Positions 50,991-60,074 of a DNA stretch of 64,000 bases are shown piece by piece. Numbering within the stretch: the stretch's first letter is position 1; every line of letters starts with the position of its first letter. Origin of the DNA: Clostridia bacterium (lineage in GTDB: Bacteria; Bacillota; Clostridia; Lachnospirales; Bianqueaceae); NCBI GenBank assembly GCA_900764045.1, contig CAAFMN010000024.1, positions 1 through 64,000 on the forward strand. Reading direction: 5' to 3'. The translations under genes were made by a program, and so were the position numbers. Below the pieces are notes generated by a model. It searched no databases. It saw only the letters and a program-made list of their open reading frames with translations, and was not told the DNA's origin.

Positions 50991-52059
50991 CCAAAAGGGA
51001 GAAGAAGTCAAAGAAGGCGAATGCATTACCTATTCCGCACCCTCCCAGGAGCTGGTAACGCTGCTGGCGGAGTTCAATACTCAGCTTGCCGAGTGCCTGA
51101 CGCAGGAGGCAGGAGTGGAAGAGTGGATGGAGCTGTATTTTCAGGTACAGTTTTTCCTGAAGATGGAGGAAGAGTACGATGAGAGTTCCGTCACCTATCT
51201 GGAAAAAATAAGCGGTCAGCCAGTTTACAGGATTTTTTGTGTCCATCCGGCACAGAAACTGTGGCAGCGCTATGAGAAAGTGCGTTCCGTCATTCTCTTT
51301 TCCGCAACGCTTTTACCCATTGAATATTATAAAGAGCTTTTGGGAGGCAATGATCCGGAGCATCCCATGGACGCGATCTATCTGGAATCCCCGTTTGATC
51401 CGGCACATAAACAGGTGCTTGTGGCAGCCGGAATCCGCGCGGATTATCAGAACCGGGAGAGGACGGTGGGAGCCGTAGCCGCTGTGATCTACCGCACCGT
51501 ACAGGCCAAGGAGGGAAATTACATGGTCTTTTTCCCATCCTATCCGTATTTGCGGCAGGTCGCCGCTTTTTTTCGAGATGCTTATCCGGAGATAAACCTC
51601 TGGGAGCAGAGCCCGGGGATGAATGAAGAGGAGAGAGAGGATTTCCTGGCGCGATTTCAGGAAAATCCGCCCTGGGGTATCGGATTTTGCGTACTTGGGG
51701 GCGTTTTTTCGGAGGGAATCGATCTTAGAGGCCGGCGGCTGATCGGAAGCCTGATTGTGACGGTAGGATTTCCGCAGATCGGTATGGAGCGCGACCTTGT
51801 GAGAGAATATATGGATCGCCTTTGCGGACGTGGATTTGACTATGCCTACAGGTACCCGGGACTGAACCGGGTGTTTCAGGCGGCCGGACGCGTGATCCGC
51901 ACCGAAGAGGACCGGGGGATCATCTTATTGATTGATGAGCGCTACCGGGAGAGAAGATATCTTAAGAGTATGCCGCCGGACTGGAATCCCAGAATCGTTC
52001 CGGCGCAGGAGATCGAGAGAAACATAATAGAATTTTGGAGAAAACAGGAGTTAGAGTAA
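50911..52059 (+). CDS. Nuclease-helicase, 3' part (frameshifted)
   Basis: The second half of the helicase in the +1 frame relative to the first part. It includes VILFSATLLPIEYYKELLGG (motif III-like), the C-terminal RecA-like domain with SEGIDLRG (motif V) and FQAAGRVIRTEEDRGIILL (motif VI, arginine finger), and ERRYLKSMPPDW. The reading frame is open from about 50911, but the true coding continuation probably begins near 50985, right after GRALRRAQ-type residues of the upstream frame. Either a 1-bp indel or sequencing error, or ribosomal frameshifting, would join the two halves. On their own the halves are not expected to be active. Confidence 0.82.
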   Translation: MSLDGSSAANRFPGGELSGGHSDDWFDQKGEEVKEGECITYSAPSQELVTLLAEFNTQLAECLTQEAGVEEWMELYFQVQFFLKMEEEYDESSVTYLEKISGQPVYRIFCVHPAQKLWQRYEKVRSVILFSATLLPIEYYKELLGGNDPEHPMDAIYLESPFDPAHKQVLVAAGIRADYQNRERTVGAVAAVIYRTVQAKEGNYMVFFPSYPYLRQVAAFFRDAYPEINLWEQSPGMNEEEREDFLARFQENPPWGIGFCVLGGVFSEGIDLRGRRLIGSLIVTVGFPQIGMERDLVREYMDRLCGRGFDYAYRYPGLNRVFQAAGRVIRTEEDRGIILLIDERYRERRYLKSMPPDWNPRIVPAQEIERNIIEFWRKQELE

Positions 52060-52060
52060 T

Positions 52061-52870
52061 ATGCGCTATTGTTCTGTTGCCAGCGGTTCCAGCGGCAACT
52101 GTCATTATATAGAGGCGGGCGGCGTGCGTGTTATGGTCGATGTGGGACTGAGCCTGAAGGTGATCGAGGCCAATCTTAGGCTGCGGGGCATTGCCCCGGA
52201 ATCCATTCAGGCCATCTTTGTTACCCACGAGCATTCAGACCATATCAAGGGAGTTGGAGCCTGGGCCAGAAGATATCATATTCCGGTGTTTGCTACAGAG
52301 GGAACATGGCACGGGATGGAACGCAGCATGGGCCGGATCGAGAGTGAAAAGTGCTATTCCATCCGGGCAGGGCAGGGATACCGGATGGCCGGCCTGCGGA
52401 TTGAGCCCTTCATGATTTACCATGACGCCAACGAGCCGGTGGGCTACTGCTTTACAACGGAAAACGAAAAGCTGGTCGTAATGACAGATACCGGAATGGT
52501 CTCGGCGGAAATGCGGCAGATGCTGCAGGGAGCGCGGATTGCCGTGGTCGAATGCAATCACGATATTGAGATGCTGATGGGAGGCTTCTATCCGCTCAGC
52601 CTGAAACGGAGAATTCGGAGCAATCTGGGGCACTTGTCCAATGAAGACTGTGCACATTTGCTGGCGGAGCTGATTCCGGACAATCCGGAGTGTGATTTTC
52701 TCTTGGCGCACTTGAGTAAGGAGAACAACACGCCGGAGCTCGCGATGCAGACTGTGCGTCAGATTCTGAATTACCGCCTTGGCGAGGGAGAATATCGGAT
52801 TCATATGACCTATCGGGATCAGCCGACAGAGATCTTTTCCACGGAGGAGACATGTGGTATCGGGACCTGA
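52061..52870 (+). CDS. walJ: MBL-fold metallo-hydrolase, WalJ/YycJ-like
   Basis: A 269-residue metallo-beta-lactamase-fold protein. It starts YCSVASGSSGNCHYIE and has the metal motif THEHSDHIKG (His56, His58, Asp60, His61). Further ligands lie in MIYHDANEP, MTDTGMVS and the VVECNHD segment. LAHLSKENNTPE contains the final histidine. YycJ/WalJ is a 5'-3' exonuclease-like enzyme linked to cell wall and DNA repair. It follows the helicase by 1 bp and overlaps the next gene by 19 bp. Confidence 0.9.
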   Translation: MRYCSVASGSSGNCHYIEAGGVRVMVDVGLSLKVIEANLRLRGIAPESIQAIFVTHEHSDHIKGVGAWARRYHIPVFATEGTWHGMERSMGRIESEKCYSIRAGQGYRMAGLRIEPFMIYHDANEPVGYCFTTENEKLVVMTDTGMVSAEMRQMLQGARIAVVECNHDIEMLMGGFYPLSLKRRIRSNLGHLSNEDCAHLLAELIPDNPECDFLLAHLSKENNTPELAMQTVRQILNYRLGEGEYRIHMTYRDQPTEIFSTEETCGIGT

Positions 52871-53772
52871 ATGGATACTTACAGGAGACCTTTGGGAAAA
52901 AGGTCTACAAGATGGCGTTAAATGGCGGCATGACCTGCCCGAATCGGGATGGAACTCTAGGCTGGGGCGGCTGCATTTTTTGCAGTGCGGGCGGGTCCGG
53001 AGAATTTTCTCCGTCGGCAGCGCTGCCGATCCCAAGACAGCTGGCGGAGGCAAAGGAGAGGCTGAAGAAAAAGTATAAAGGAAACGCGTACATTGCTTAT
53101 TTTCAGTCCTTTACCAATACATACGCGCCAGTCTCTTATCTGCGGAAGATTTTTTATGAGGCGATCCAGGATCCGGAGGTCGTCGCACTGTCCATCGCGA
53201 CAAGACCGGATTGTATAGCAGAGGAAACGCTTGCGCTCCTGCGGGAATTAAACCGACATAAGCCGGTCTGGGTGGAACTGGGACTACAGACTTCCAACGA
53301 AAAAACAGCGGAGCAGATTCACAGAGGGTATGGGCTGGCTTGTTTTGAAGACTGTGTCCGGAGGCTAAAGGCAGCCGGACTGCAGGTGATTGTACATGTG
53401 ATTTTAGGCTTGCCAAATGAGACAAAAGAGTGTATGATAGATACGATCGAATATTTGAATCAAGTGGAAATCCATGGGATCAAGCTGCAGCTTCTCCATG
53501 TGCTGAAAGGAACACAGCTGGAGAACATCTATCGTTCCGGAGCGTTTCAAGTATTGGATCTGGAAGAATATACGGATATTTTATGTGATTGTATAGAGCA
53601 TTTGTCTCCGGATGTTGTCATTCATCGTCTGACGGGGGATGGCCCGCGCCGGCTTTTGATCGCGCCTTCCTGGAGTACGGATAAGAAGGGCGTCAGGAAT
53701 TATATTCATCAGGAGTTCCTACGCAGAGAGATCTGCCAGGGGCGGCTCCAAGGGAAAGGAGAGAGCCAGTGA
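52852..53772 (+). CDS. Radical SAM protein of the YtqA/YhcC type
   Basis: A 306-residue radical SAM protein of the TIGR01212 type. It starts with LNGYLQETFGKKVYKM, and its iron-sulfur cluster motif is CPNRDGTLGWGGCIFC (Cys29, Cys41, Cys44), which is not the usual CxxxCxxC but is typical of this family. YFQSFTNTYAP and RPDCI with VELGLQTSNEKTAEQIHRGY follow. Function of the family is not settled; a tRNA-modification role has been suggested. It overlaps walJ by 19 bp and the flavoprotein by 4 bp. Confidence 0.92.
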   Translation: MWYRDLNGYLQETFGKKVYKMALNGGMTCPNRDGTLGWGGCIFCSAGGSGEFSPSAALPIPRQLAEAKERLKKKYKGNAYIAYFQSFTNTYAPVSYLRKIFYEAIQDPEVVALSIATRPDCIAEETLALLRELNRHKPVWVELGLQTSNEKTAEQIHRGYGLACFEDCVRRLKAAGLQVIVHVILGLPNETKECMIDTIEYLNQVEIHGIKLQLLHVLKGTQLENIYRSGAFQVLDLEEYTDILCDCIEHLSPDVVIHRLTGDGPRRLLIAPSWSTDKKGVRNYIHQEFLRREICQGRLQGKGESQ

Positions 53773-55412
53773 TTCGAATTACTCAGTTAAAGCTTTCGAT
53801 CGAAGAACCCATAGAGGCTTTGGAGCCGCTCATCTGTAAGCATCTCAAGATTCAGAAAAAGGATCTGGTTCGCTGGGAGATTCTCCGGCGTTCGCTGGAT
53901 GCCCGCAGAGGGCATGCTTTTGTTTTCTCCTATACGGTAGAGGCAGAGGTTACCAATGAGGCGGCCTGCTGGAAAAGATTGACGCAGAAGAAGGACATGG
54001 AGCTGCGGGAGGAGACTGCAGCGAGTTTTCCGGCTCACGCCGGCTATCAGAGCAAGGAGAGGCCGGTGGTCGTGGGCTTCGGTCCGGCCGGAATGTTCTG
54101 CGCATTGGTTCTGGCCCGGGCAGGGCTCTGTCCGATTGTTCTGGAACGAGGACGCAGAGTAGAAGAGAGGGCGCAGGATGTGGAACGTTTCTGGAAGGAG
54201 CATGTCCTGCAGCCGGAATCCAATGTACAGTTCGGAGAAGGAGGCGCGGGAACATTTTCCGACGGTAAGCTCAATACGCTGGTCAAGGATAAAGAGGGCC
54301 TCGGCCGCTGGGTGCTTCGAGAGATGGTTCAGGCTGGCGCGCCGGAAGAGATACTGTATGACAGCAAGCCACATATTGGGACCGATCGGCTGCGGGAGGT
54401 TGTCCGCGGGATTCGGCAGGAGATCGAGAATCTGGGCGGCGAGATCCGATTTGAGACGAAGCTGGAGGATGTGGAAGCCGTTTCGCAGGGACTTCGTCTG
54501 AGTACCGTCTCTCATGGAGTTCGTAACCATCTGCAGGCGGAAGCCGTCTTTCTCGGGATTGGACATAGCGCACGGGATACATTTTCAATGTTAAAAAAAG
54601 CGGGCCTTCTTATGGAGCCCAAGCCTTTTGCGGTAGGACTTCGGATTGAGCACCCGCAAAGCTTTGTGGATCATCTTCAATATAGGGAATACGCAGGGCA
54701 TCCGGCTTTGGGGGCGGCCTCCTATAAGGTCGCTTACACGGAGCCCGGCGGACGGGGCGTATATTCGTTCTGCATGTGTCCCGGCGGTCTTGTTGTAGCC
54801 TCCGCTTCCGAAGAGGGAGAGATGGTGGTCAATGGCATGAGCAATTACCGCAGAGATGAGAAGAATGCGAATTCCGCCATTCTGGTTACGGTTACGCCGG
54901 AGGATTATCAGAAGTATGGAGAGGATGAGCTGGCAGGCGTTGCCTTTCAGCGCTGCCTGGAACGGGCGGCATACCGGCTGGGAGGCTCCGACTGGCGGGC
55001 GCCTGTTCAATATGTGGGAGAGTATCTGAAGGGACAGGGCCTGGAGGTACCCAAGGGACAGCCGCCTTTTTCAGAGGTAGAACCCAGTTGCACTTCCGGA
55101 TGGAAGGCAGCGGAGCTGGGAGAGGTTCTGCCGGAAGCGCTTGCTCATTCGTTGGGACTGGGCCTTTTGGGCTTTGAAAAGAGTATGCCGGGCTTTGCTT
55201 CAGCCGGCGCGGTATTGACCGGAGTGGAGTCCAGGAGTTCTTCACCGGTTCGGATGCTGCGGGATGCGGCGATGAATTCTTCCATACCGGGGCTTTACCC
55301 GATCGGAGAGGGCGCAGGCTATGCGGGCGGTATTATGTCCGCAGCGATGGATGGACTCAAGGCAGCCAGAATGTATCTGCGGAAACTGGAGGGAGGAGCA
55401 TGTGGTATGTAA
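53769..55412 (+). CDS. FAD-dependent oxidoreductase (COG2509 type)
   Basis: A 547-residue flavoprotein. An N-terminal ferredoxin-like region (residues 1-80) is followed by an FAD-binding Rossmann fold with VVVGFGPAGMFCALVLARAG (about 98-117) and VLERGRRVEERAQDV. NVQFGEGGAGTFSDGKLNT is a diagnostic segment of this family, and GIGHSARDTF and PIGEGAGYAGGIMSAAMDG near the C-terminus bind FAD. Its substrate is unknown. Overlaps the radical SAM gene by 4 bp and the NusG-like gene by 13 bp. Confidence 0.9.
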   Translation: MIRITQLKLSIEEPIEALEPLICKHLKIQKKDLVRWEILRRSLDARRGHAFVFSYTVEAEVTNEAACWKRLTQKKDMELREETAASFPAHAGYQSKERPVVVGFGPAGMFCALVLARAGLCPIVLERGRRVEERAQDVERFWKEHVLQPESNVQFGEGGAGTFSDGKLNTLVKDKEGLGRWVLREMVQAGAPEEILYDSKPHIGTDRLREVVRGIRQEIENLGGEIRFETKLEDVEAVSQGLRLSTVSHGVRNHLQAEAVFLGIGHSARDTFSMLKKAGLLMEPKPFAVGLRIEHPQSFVDHLQYREYAGHPALGAASYKVAYTEPGGRGVYSFCMCPGGLVVASASEEGEMVVNGMSNYRRDEKNANSAILVTVTPEDYQKYGEDELAGVAFQRCLERAAYRLGGSDWRAPVQYVGEYLKGQGLEVPKGQPPFSEVEPSCTSGWKAAELGEVLPEALAHSLGLGLLGFEKSMPGFASAGAVLTGVESRSSSPVRMLRDAAMNSSIPGLYPIGEGAGYAGGIMSAAMDGLKAARMYLRKLEGGACGM

Positions 55413-56032
55413 TGCGCGTCCCTACGGGGATGGAGCAGAGTTATCAGAGAAAATGCGAACAAAGGATAGAAGCGCCGGTTCTGGAAAAAAGTTTTTTGCC
55501 ATATTATGATGAGATGAGGAAACAAGGCGGCGTATGGACCATCCGTCCATGCGTGCTGTTTCCGGGTTATGTGTTTATGCAGACAAGGGAACCGGAGGAG
55601 CTTCAGCGAAAGTTGAGGCAGATTCCGGGCTGGAAATCACTTGTAACAGTGGGGACAGAGATTGTGCCGATCACACCAGCTGAAGAGGCACTTCTTCGGG
55701 AGCTGGGGCATGAGGAGCAAGTGATCCCCGTTTCACGCGGGATTATACAGGATAATGAGATTATCGTCACAGAGGGGCCTTTAAAGGGCAAGGAAGCGTA
55801 CATCCGAAGGATTGACCGTCATAAACGGCGGGCATATCTGGAATGGCATATGGCATCGGAGGTAGTGGAGGCCGGAGTCAGTCTGGAGATCTACGCCAAG
55901 AATCAACCGGAGAGAAAGTATAAGACAGAATTTTTTAATGGAAATCACGCGGTGGTTAGCCTGGAAGACGGGCAAACCGCACAGAATATACAAAGTATAT
56001 ACATGGAGACGAAAAAGCGGAAAGGAGTATAG
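55400..56032 (+). CDS. loaP: NusG paralogue of the LoaP type
   Basis: A 210-residue transcription elongation factor. The N-terminal NGN domain starts MWYVMRVPTGMEQ and has FPGYVFMQTREPEEL; a KOW domain follows (IVTEGPLKGKEAYIRRIDRH). It lacks the housekeeping NusG neighbours secE, rplK and rplA, and sits upstream of glmS and of a polysaccharide locus, as LoaP proteins do. LoaP promotes read-through of terminators in long operons by binding a hairpin in the nascent leader. The likely target is the leader at 58050-58262. The gene name is by layout and context. Confidence 0.8.
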   Translation: MWYVMRVPTGMEQSYQRKCEQRIEAPVLEKSFLPYYDEMRKQGGVWTIRPCVLFPGYVFMQTREPEELQRKLRQIPGWKSLVTVGTEIVPITPAEEALLRELGHEEQVIPVSRGIIQDNEIIVTEGPLKGKEAYIRRIDRHKRRAYLEWHMASEVVEAGVSLEIYAKNQPERKYKTEFFNGNHAVVSLEDGQTAQNIQSIYMETKKRKGV

Positions 56033-56035
56033 GCT

Positions 56036-57880
56036 ATGTGTGGAATCATCGGATATATCGGTAAAGAAGAGAAGGCGACCAATATTATCATGGAAGGGTT
56101 GGCCAAGCTGGAATACCGGGGATATGACTCGGCGGGAATCGCGGTTTTCACGCCCTCAGGGATCTGTATAGAAAAGAAAAAGGGAAGGCTGTCCAACCTG
56201 GCGGAGCATCTCAAGGAGGTCGGTTTTCCGCAGGGCTATGCCGGAATCGGCCATACCCGCTGGGCAACGCATGGAGAACCGTCCGATATCAATGCGCATC
56301 CGCATTGCAGTATGGATCACTCGGTGGTTGTGGTACATAATGGTATCATCGAAAATTACGCACAGCTGCGGGATCAGCTGATTGCTCAGGGGAGTTCCTT
56401 TGTCTCTGAGACGGATACGGAGATCCTGGCCAATGTGATCGCATGGTATTATAAGCAGGAAAAGGAGCCGGTGAAGGCGATCAATAAGGCTCTCAGTGTC
56501 ATGCGTGGTTCTTATGGTCTGGGAATCCTTTTTGCGGACCATCCGGACACGATATACGCGACAAGAAAGGACAGTCCCTTGATTGTAGGACTTGGTAAGG
56601 GAGAGAACTATATAGCCTCGGATATCCCCGCCATACTGAATCATACCCGGGACGTATATCTTCTGGAAAATCATGATATCGCGGTCCTGACGACCGATAC
56701 GATTCAGATCGTCGGAGCGGACGGAAATCCGGTTCACAGGGACATTTTCCACGTGACCTGGGATGTAGCGGCGGCAGAAAAGGGCGGATATCCGCATTTT
56801 ATGTTGAAGGAGATCTATGAGCAGCCCCAGGCCGTCAGAGACACACTCAATTCTCGGCTGCAGGATACGGTGGACCGCCCGAGAATGGAAGATCTGGGTA
56901 TCGGTCAGGAAGTATTGGACAATCTGGATCGGATCTATCTGGTAGCCTGCGGTACAGCATATCATGCGGCGATGGTAGGCAAATACCTGATTGAGCGGAT
57001 TGCCAGAGTCAGTACGGTCGTGGAGACGGCCTCCGAGTTCCGGTATCGGGATCCGATCATTGATGAAAAAACACTGGTCATTGTCGTATCGCAGTCCGGA
57101 GAGACGGCGGATACGCTCGCGGCGCTACGGATATCCAAGGCTGCCGGAGCTAAGGTGCTGGGCATCGTGAATGTTGTCGGCTCCAGTATCAGCCGGGAAG
57201 CGGATTATGTATTCTATACCTGGGCTGGCCCGGAGATTGCCGTTGCCAGTACCAAGGCCTATTCCTGCCAGCTCGCGGCCATGTACCTATTAAGCGCCCA
57301 TTTTGCCATGCTGCGTGGGAAGATGACTACAGAAGAGTTCCGGGCGCTGCGCAGCGATCTGATCGGTCTGCCAGCCAAGATTGAGGAGATCCTTCAGAAG
57401 GCGGAAGAGATCCATAAGATTGTGGAAGAGAATGATCCATACAATGTGTTTTATGTCGGACGAGGACTGGATTATTACACCGGTATGGAGGGCTCCCTAA
57501 AGCTCAAGGAAGTCGCGTATCTGCATAGTGAAGCCTATGCTGCCGGAGAATTGAAGCATGGACCGATCGCGATGATTGAAAAGGGAACGCTTGTGATCGG
57601 CATTGTGACGCAAAAGAGCCTGATCGAGAAGACCATCAGCAACCTCAAGGAGGTCAAGGCCCGAGGCGCGAAGGTGCTCTGCATTGCGGCGGAGGATGCG
57701 GATATGGCGTTGATCCGCAGTGTAGCGGATGAGATCATCACCATTCCGTCCTGCAATTGGATGTTTACCTCGCTGCTGGCCAATATCCCGCAGCAGCTGA
57801 TCGCCTATTACATGTCCGTAAAAAAGGGATACGATGTAGATAAGCCGAGAAATCTGGCCAAAAGTGTCACCGTTGAGTAA
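56036..57880 (+). CDS. glmS: Glucosamine-6-phosphate synthase
   Basis: A 614-residue enzyme that makes glucosamine-6-phosphate from fructose-6-phosphate and glutamine, the entry to UDP-GlcNAc. The glutaminase domain has Cys2 (MCGIIGYIG), EYRGYDSAGIA, GHTRWATHGEPSDINAHPH and SDTEILANV-like DTEILANV. Two SIS domains follow (LVACGTAYHAAMVG; SQSGETADTLAALR). The ending NLAKSVTVE is standard. It starts 3 bp after loaP, so the usual glmS ribozyme leader is absent and control is probably by the loaP operon. Own terminator downstream. Confidence 0.97.
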   Translation: MCGIIGYIGKEEKATNIIMEGLAKLEYRGYDSAGIAVFTPSGICIEKKKGRLSNLAEHLKEVGFPQGYAGIGHTRWATHGEPSDINAHPHCSMDHSVVVVHNGIIENYAQLRDQLIAQGSSFVSETDTEILANVIAWYYKQEKEPVKAINKALSVMRGSYGLGILFADHPDTIYATRKDSPLIVGLGKGENYIASDIPAILNHTRDVYLLENHDIAVLTTDTIQIVGADGNPVHRDIFHVTWDVAAAEKGGYPHFMLKEIYEQPQAVRDTLNSRLQDTVDRPRMEDLGIGQEVLDNLDRIYLVACGTAYHAAMVGKYLIERIARVSTVVETASEFRYRDPIIDEKTLVIVVSQSGETADTLAALRISKAAGAKVLGIVNVVGSSISREADYVFYTWAGPEIAVASTKAYSCQLAAMYLLSAHFAMLRGKMTTEEFRALRSDLIGLPAKIEEILQKAEEIHKIVEENDPYNVFYVGRGLDYYTGMEGSLKLKEVAYLHSEAYAAGELKHGPIAMIEKGTLVIGIVTQKSLIEKTISNLKEVKARGAKVLCIAAEDADMALIRSVADEIITIPSCNWMFTSLLANIPQQLIAYYMSVKKGYDVDKPRNLAKSVTVE

Positions 57881-57888
57881 AGAATATT

Positions 57889-57930
57889 TGCCAAAGATTT
57901 TCAAAATGAGAATCTTTGGCATTTTTATTT
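57889..57930 (+). terminator. Terminator of glmS
   Basis: TGCCAAAGATT (57889-57899) pairs with AATCTTTGGCA (57911-57921) and is followed by TTTTTATTTGG. Confidence 0.9.
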
Positions 57931-58014
57931 GGTAGGATCTGTCCAAAAATCCATGGAAAACGGGAGAATAAGGGATATGTCGAACAGATTCGACAGAAGT
58001 AGAAGATAATAGTG

Positions 58015-58043
58015 TTGCAAATCCTAGTGAATTATGGTATACT
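58015..58043 (+). promoter_or_regulatory. Promoter of the polysaccharide operon
   Basis: TTGCAA (58015-58020), a 17-bp spacer and TATACT (58038-58043). It starts a long structured leader. Confidence 0.85.
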
Positions 58044-58049
58044 GTCCAT

Positions 58050-58262
58050 GTATAATCAGGAAAGGAGAGGATGGTTTGTGAGCTTCCCTGGAAGCTGTTT
58101 GTGCAAGAGAATCACAAAGCATTGGCCTATCAAATCGTCGCCCAGCCGCGTTTGAGAATCCCGTGCCACACACCTGTTTTCCATTCATGCGGACCCTAGG
58201 CATGAATGGCGTAGCTTACTCTTTTTTTAATATCAAAATCACAAAGGATATGGACTCATACT
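58050..58262 (+). promoter_or_regulatory. Structured leader of the polysaccharide operon
   Basis: About 210 nt of untranslated sequence between the promoter and the sugar transferase start. It contains a short hairpin AGCTTC-CCTG-GAAGCT (near 58081-58096) and the terminator-like hairpin at 58181-58228. A hairpin early in the leader followed by a terminator is the layout expected for a LoaP target. The gap 57881-58262 has no gene. Confidence 0.6.
58181..58228 (+). terminator. Terminator-like hairpin inside the leader
   Basis: CCATTCATGC (58181-58190) pairs perfectly with GCATGAATGG (58200-58209) around a 9-nt loop. A 7-T run follows, but it begins 12 nt after the stem, so the terminator is non-standard or partial. 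Confidence 0.55.
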
Positions 58263-59672
58263 ATGTATAGACAAACCAAAAACAGTTTGGACAAGCATTG
58301 GGATTTTATCATTGTCGATATCTTTGCCCTGGAGCTGTCCCTGTTTCTTGCATATTTGCTACGGAATCAAGGGGAATTGCCTATTTATAGCGAGCTTTAC
58401 CGCAATCTGATCCTGATCATTCCGCTGCTACACATCGTAATGGCCTTTTGTATCAATAATTATTCCGGCATTCTTAGAAGAGGCTATCTTCTGGAGCTGA
58501 AAAGCGTCCTGAAGCAATGCCTCGCTATCTCTGTTGTCCTGCTCATGTATTTTTTTGTATTTCAATCTACAGATGAATATTCACGCTATGTCCTGATCGG
58601 AACAGCGGTATTCAGCGTCCTTTTTGTTTATCTTGGAAGAATCGGTCTGAAAGCCCTGAAAAAGCATATTGGAAAAGCCAATGTTTCCTGCATGCTTGTG
58701 ATCGCTCCGTCCGATGAGGTTTCGACGCTGCTTGAGAATCTTCAGAAGGATATCTACAACCGGTATCGCATCAGCGGTATTGTGTATAGTGATAAGGAAG
58801 TGGAAGAGGGACAGAGTGTAGAAGGAATTCCCGTCGTCGCGGATATGTCGACATATAAGGAATATGTGCGTCAGCAAGTGGTGGATGAGATCTTTGTGGC
58901 TGTGAAGCCAAGCGATGAGAGAATGGGCGAGATCATGAAGATCGCGGAGGAGATCGGAGTGACAATTCATCTTAGTATCCCCATTCTGTTTCCTACGTCT
59001 TTCCCACAGATAATCTCCAGAATCGGTCCCTATACGGCAGTGACCTCTTCCCCAAAGCTTGTTACGCAGACGCAGCTCTTTATCAAGCGGATGATGGACA
59101 TTGCGTCAGCGCTGATCGGCCTTGTATTTACCGGCATTGCGTATCTATTGGTCGCGCCGATCATCAAGATCCAGGCGCCCGGTCCGGTGTTATTCTCACA
59201 GACCCGAGTGGGGCGGAACGGCAGACCGTTCAAAATCTATAAATTCCGTTCTATGTATGTGGACGCGGAGGAGCGGAAAAAGGAGCTCATGAAGGAAAAT
59301 GAGATGCAGGGTCTGATGTTCAAGATGGAAAACGATCCGCGAATTTTTCCTTTTGGTCGGTTTATCCGTAAGATGTCCATCGATGAGCTGCCGCAGTTCT
59401 GGAATGTGCTCAAGGGGGACATGTCGCTGGTAGGGACAAGGCCGCCGACAATGGACGAGTATAAACAATACGAACTGCACCATAAGTTCCGCCTGGCCTT
59501 TAAGCCGGGCATCACAGGCATGTGGCAGGTTTCCGGCAGATCCTCGATCAAGGACTTCGAGGAGGTTGTCCGCTTGGATGGCGAATATATCTGCAACTGG
59601 TCCATTTTGTTGGATATTAAGATCATATTGAAAACGATCAAAGTCGTTTTAAGTCACGCAGAAGCGGAATAA
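58263..59672 (+). CDS. Polyprenyl-phosphate sugar-1-phosphate transferase
   Basis: A 469-residue membrane enzyme that starts capsule or exopolysaccharide repeat synthesis by moving a hexose-1-phosphate from UDP-sugar to undecaprenyl phosphate. Four N-terminal membrane helices (within about residues 20-140) and a central Rossmann-like domain lead to the catalytic region (about 275-469): KRMMDIASALIGLVFTG, FKIYKFRSMYVDAEERK and RKMSIDELPQFWNVLKGDMSLVGTRPP, the signature of the bacterial sugar transferase family. It is the first gene of the polysaccharide operon. Sugar specificity (glucose, galactose or other) is unknown. Confidence 0.93.
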   Translation: MYRQTKNSLDKHWDFIIVDIFALELSLFLAYLLRNQGELPIYSELYRNLILIIPLLHIVMAFCINNYSGILRRGYLLELKSVLKQCLAISVVLLMYFFVFQSTDEYSRYVLIGTAVFSVLFVYLGRIGLKALKKHIGKANVSCMLVIAPSDEVSTLLENLQKDIYNRYRISGIVYSDKEVEEGQSVEGIPVVADMSTYKEYVRQQVVDEIFVAVKPSDERMGEIMKIAEEIGVTIHLSIPILFPTSFPQIISRIGPYTAVTSSPKLVTQTQLFIKRMMDIASALIGLVFTGIAYLLVAPIIKIQAPGPVLFSQTRVGRNGRPFKIYKFRSMYVDAEERKKELMKENEMQGLMFKMENDPRIFPFGRFIRKMSIDELPQFWNVLKGDMSLVGTRPPTMDEYKQYELHHKFRLAFKPGITGMWQVSGRSSIKDFEEVVRLDGEYICNWSILLDIKIILKTIKVVLSHAEAE

Positions 59673-59675
59673 ATA

Positions 59676-60068
59676 GTTTATGGTAAGAACTTTATTAAGA
59701 CCATGCTGAATGTTGGTAATACACACGATACTGTTCGTGTGGTCAATGACCAGATCGGCACACCGACCTATACATATGATTTGGCTCGACTGCTCGTCGA
59801 TATGAATGAAACCGAGAAGTACGGTTATTATCATGCAACCAACGAGGGTGGCTATATCAGCTGGTATGATTTCACGAAAGAAATCTATCGTCAGGCTGGA
59901 TATAAGACAGAAGTGGTTCCTGTCACTACGGCGGAGTACGGTCTGAGCAAGGCGGCTCGCCCGTTTAACAGCCGGTTGGACAAGAGCAAGCTGGTGGAAG
60001 CTGGATTTACTCCGCTTCCGACCTGGCAGGATGCACTGAGCCGCTATCTGAAAGAAATCGAGGAGTAA
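59676..60068 (+). pseudogene. 3' remnant of rfbD (dTDP-4-dehydrorhamnose reductase)
   Basis: The last roughly 130 codons of rfbD, in the same frame as the upstream sugar transferase stop. The remnant begins VYGKNFIKTMLNVG and continues RVVNDQIGTPTYTYDLARLL and HATNEGGYISWYDF to the normal C-terminus (ALSRYLKEIEE). A functional reductase needs the NADPH-binding N-terminal half and the YxxxK catalytic site, both missing. The join with the upstream stop codon is only a few bases, so a deletion or recombination fused the two. An ATG at 59703 could start a short protein, but it is unlikely to be active. Confidence 0.85.
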
Positions 60069-60074
60069 AAGAAA

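Noticed and set aside
50985..50995. Confident programmed +1 frameshift
   Set aside because: GTT TGA C resembles the prfB site, but GTT would pair poorly after slipping and no Shine-Dalgarno-like stimulator is at the right distance. A plain indel is simpler.
55900..56040. glmS ribozyme upstream of glmS
   Set aside because: Only 3 bp separate loaP from glmS, so there is no leader for a ribozyme.
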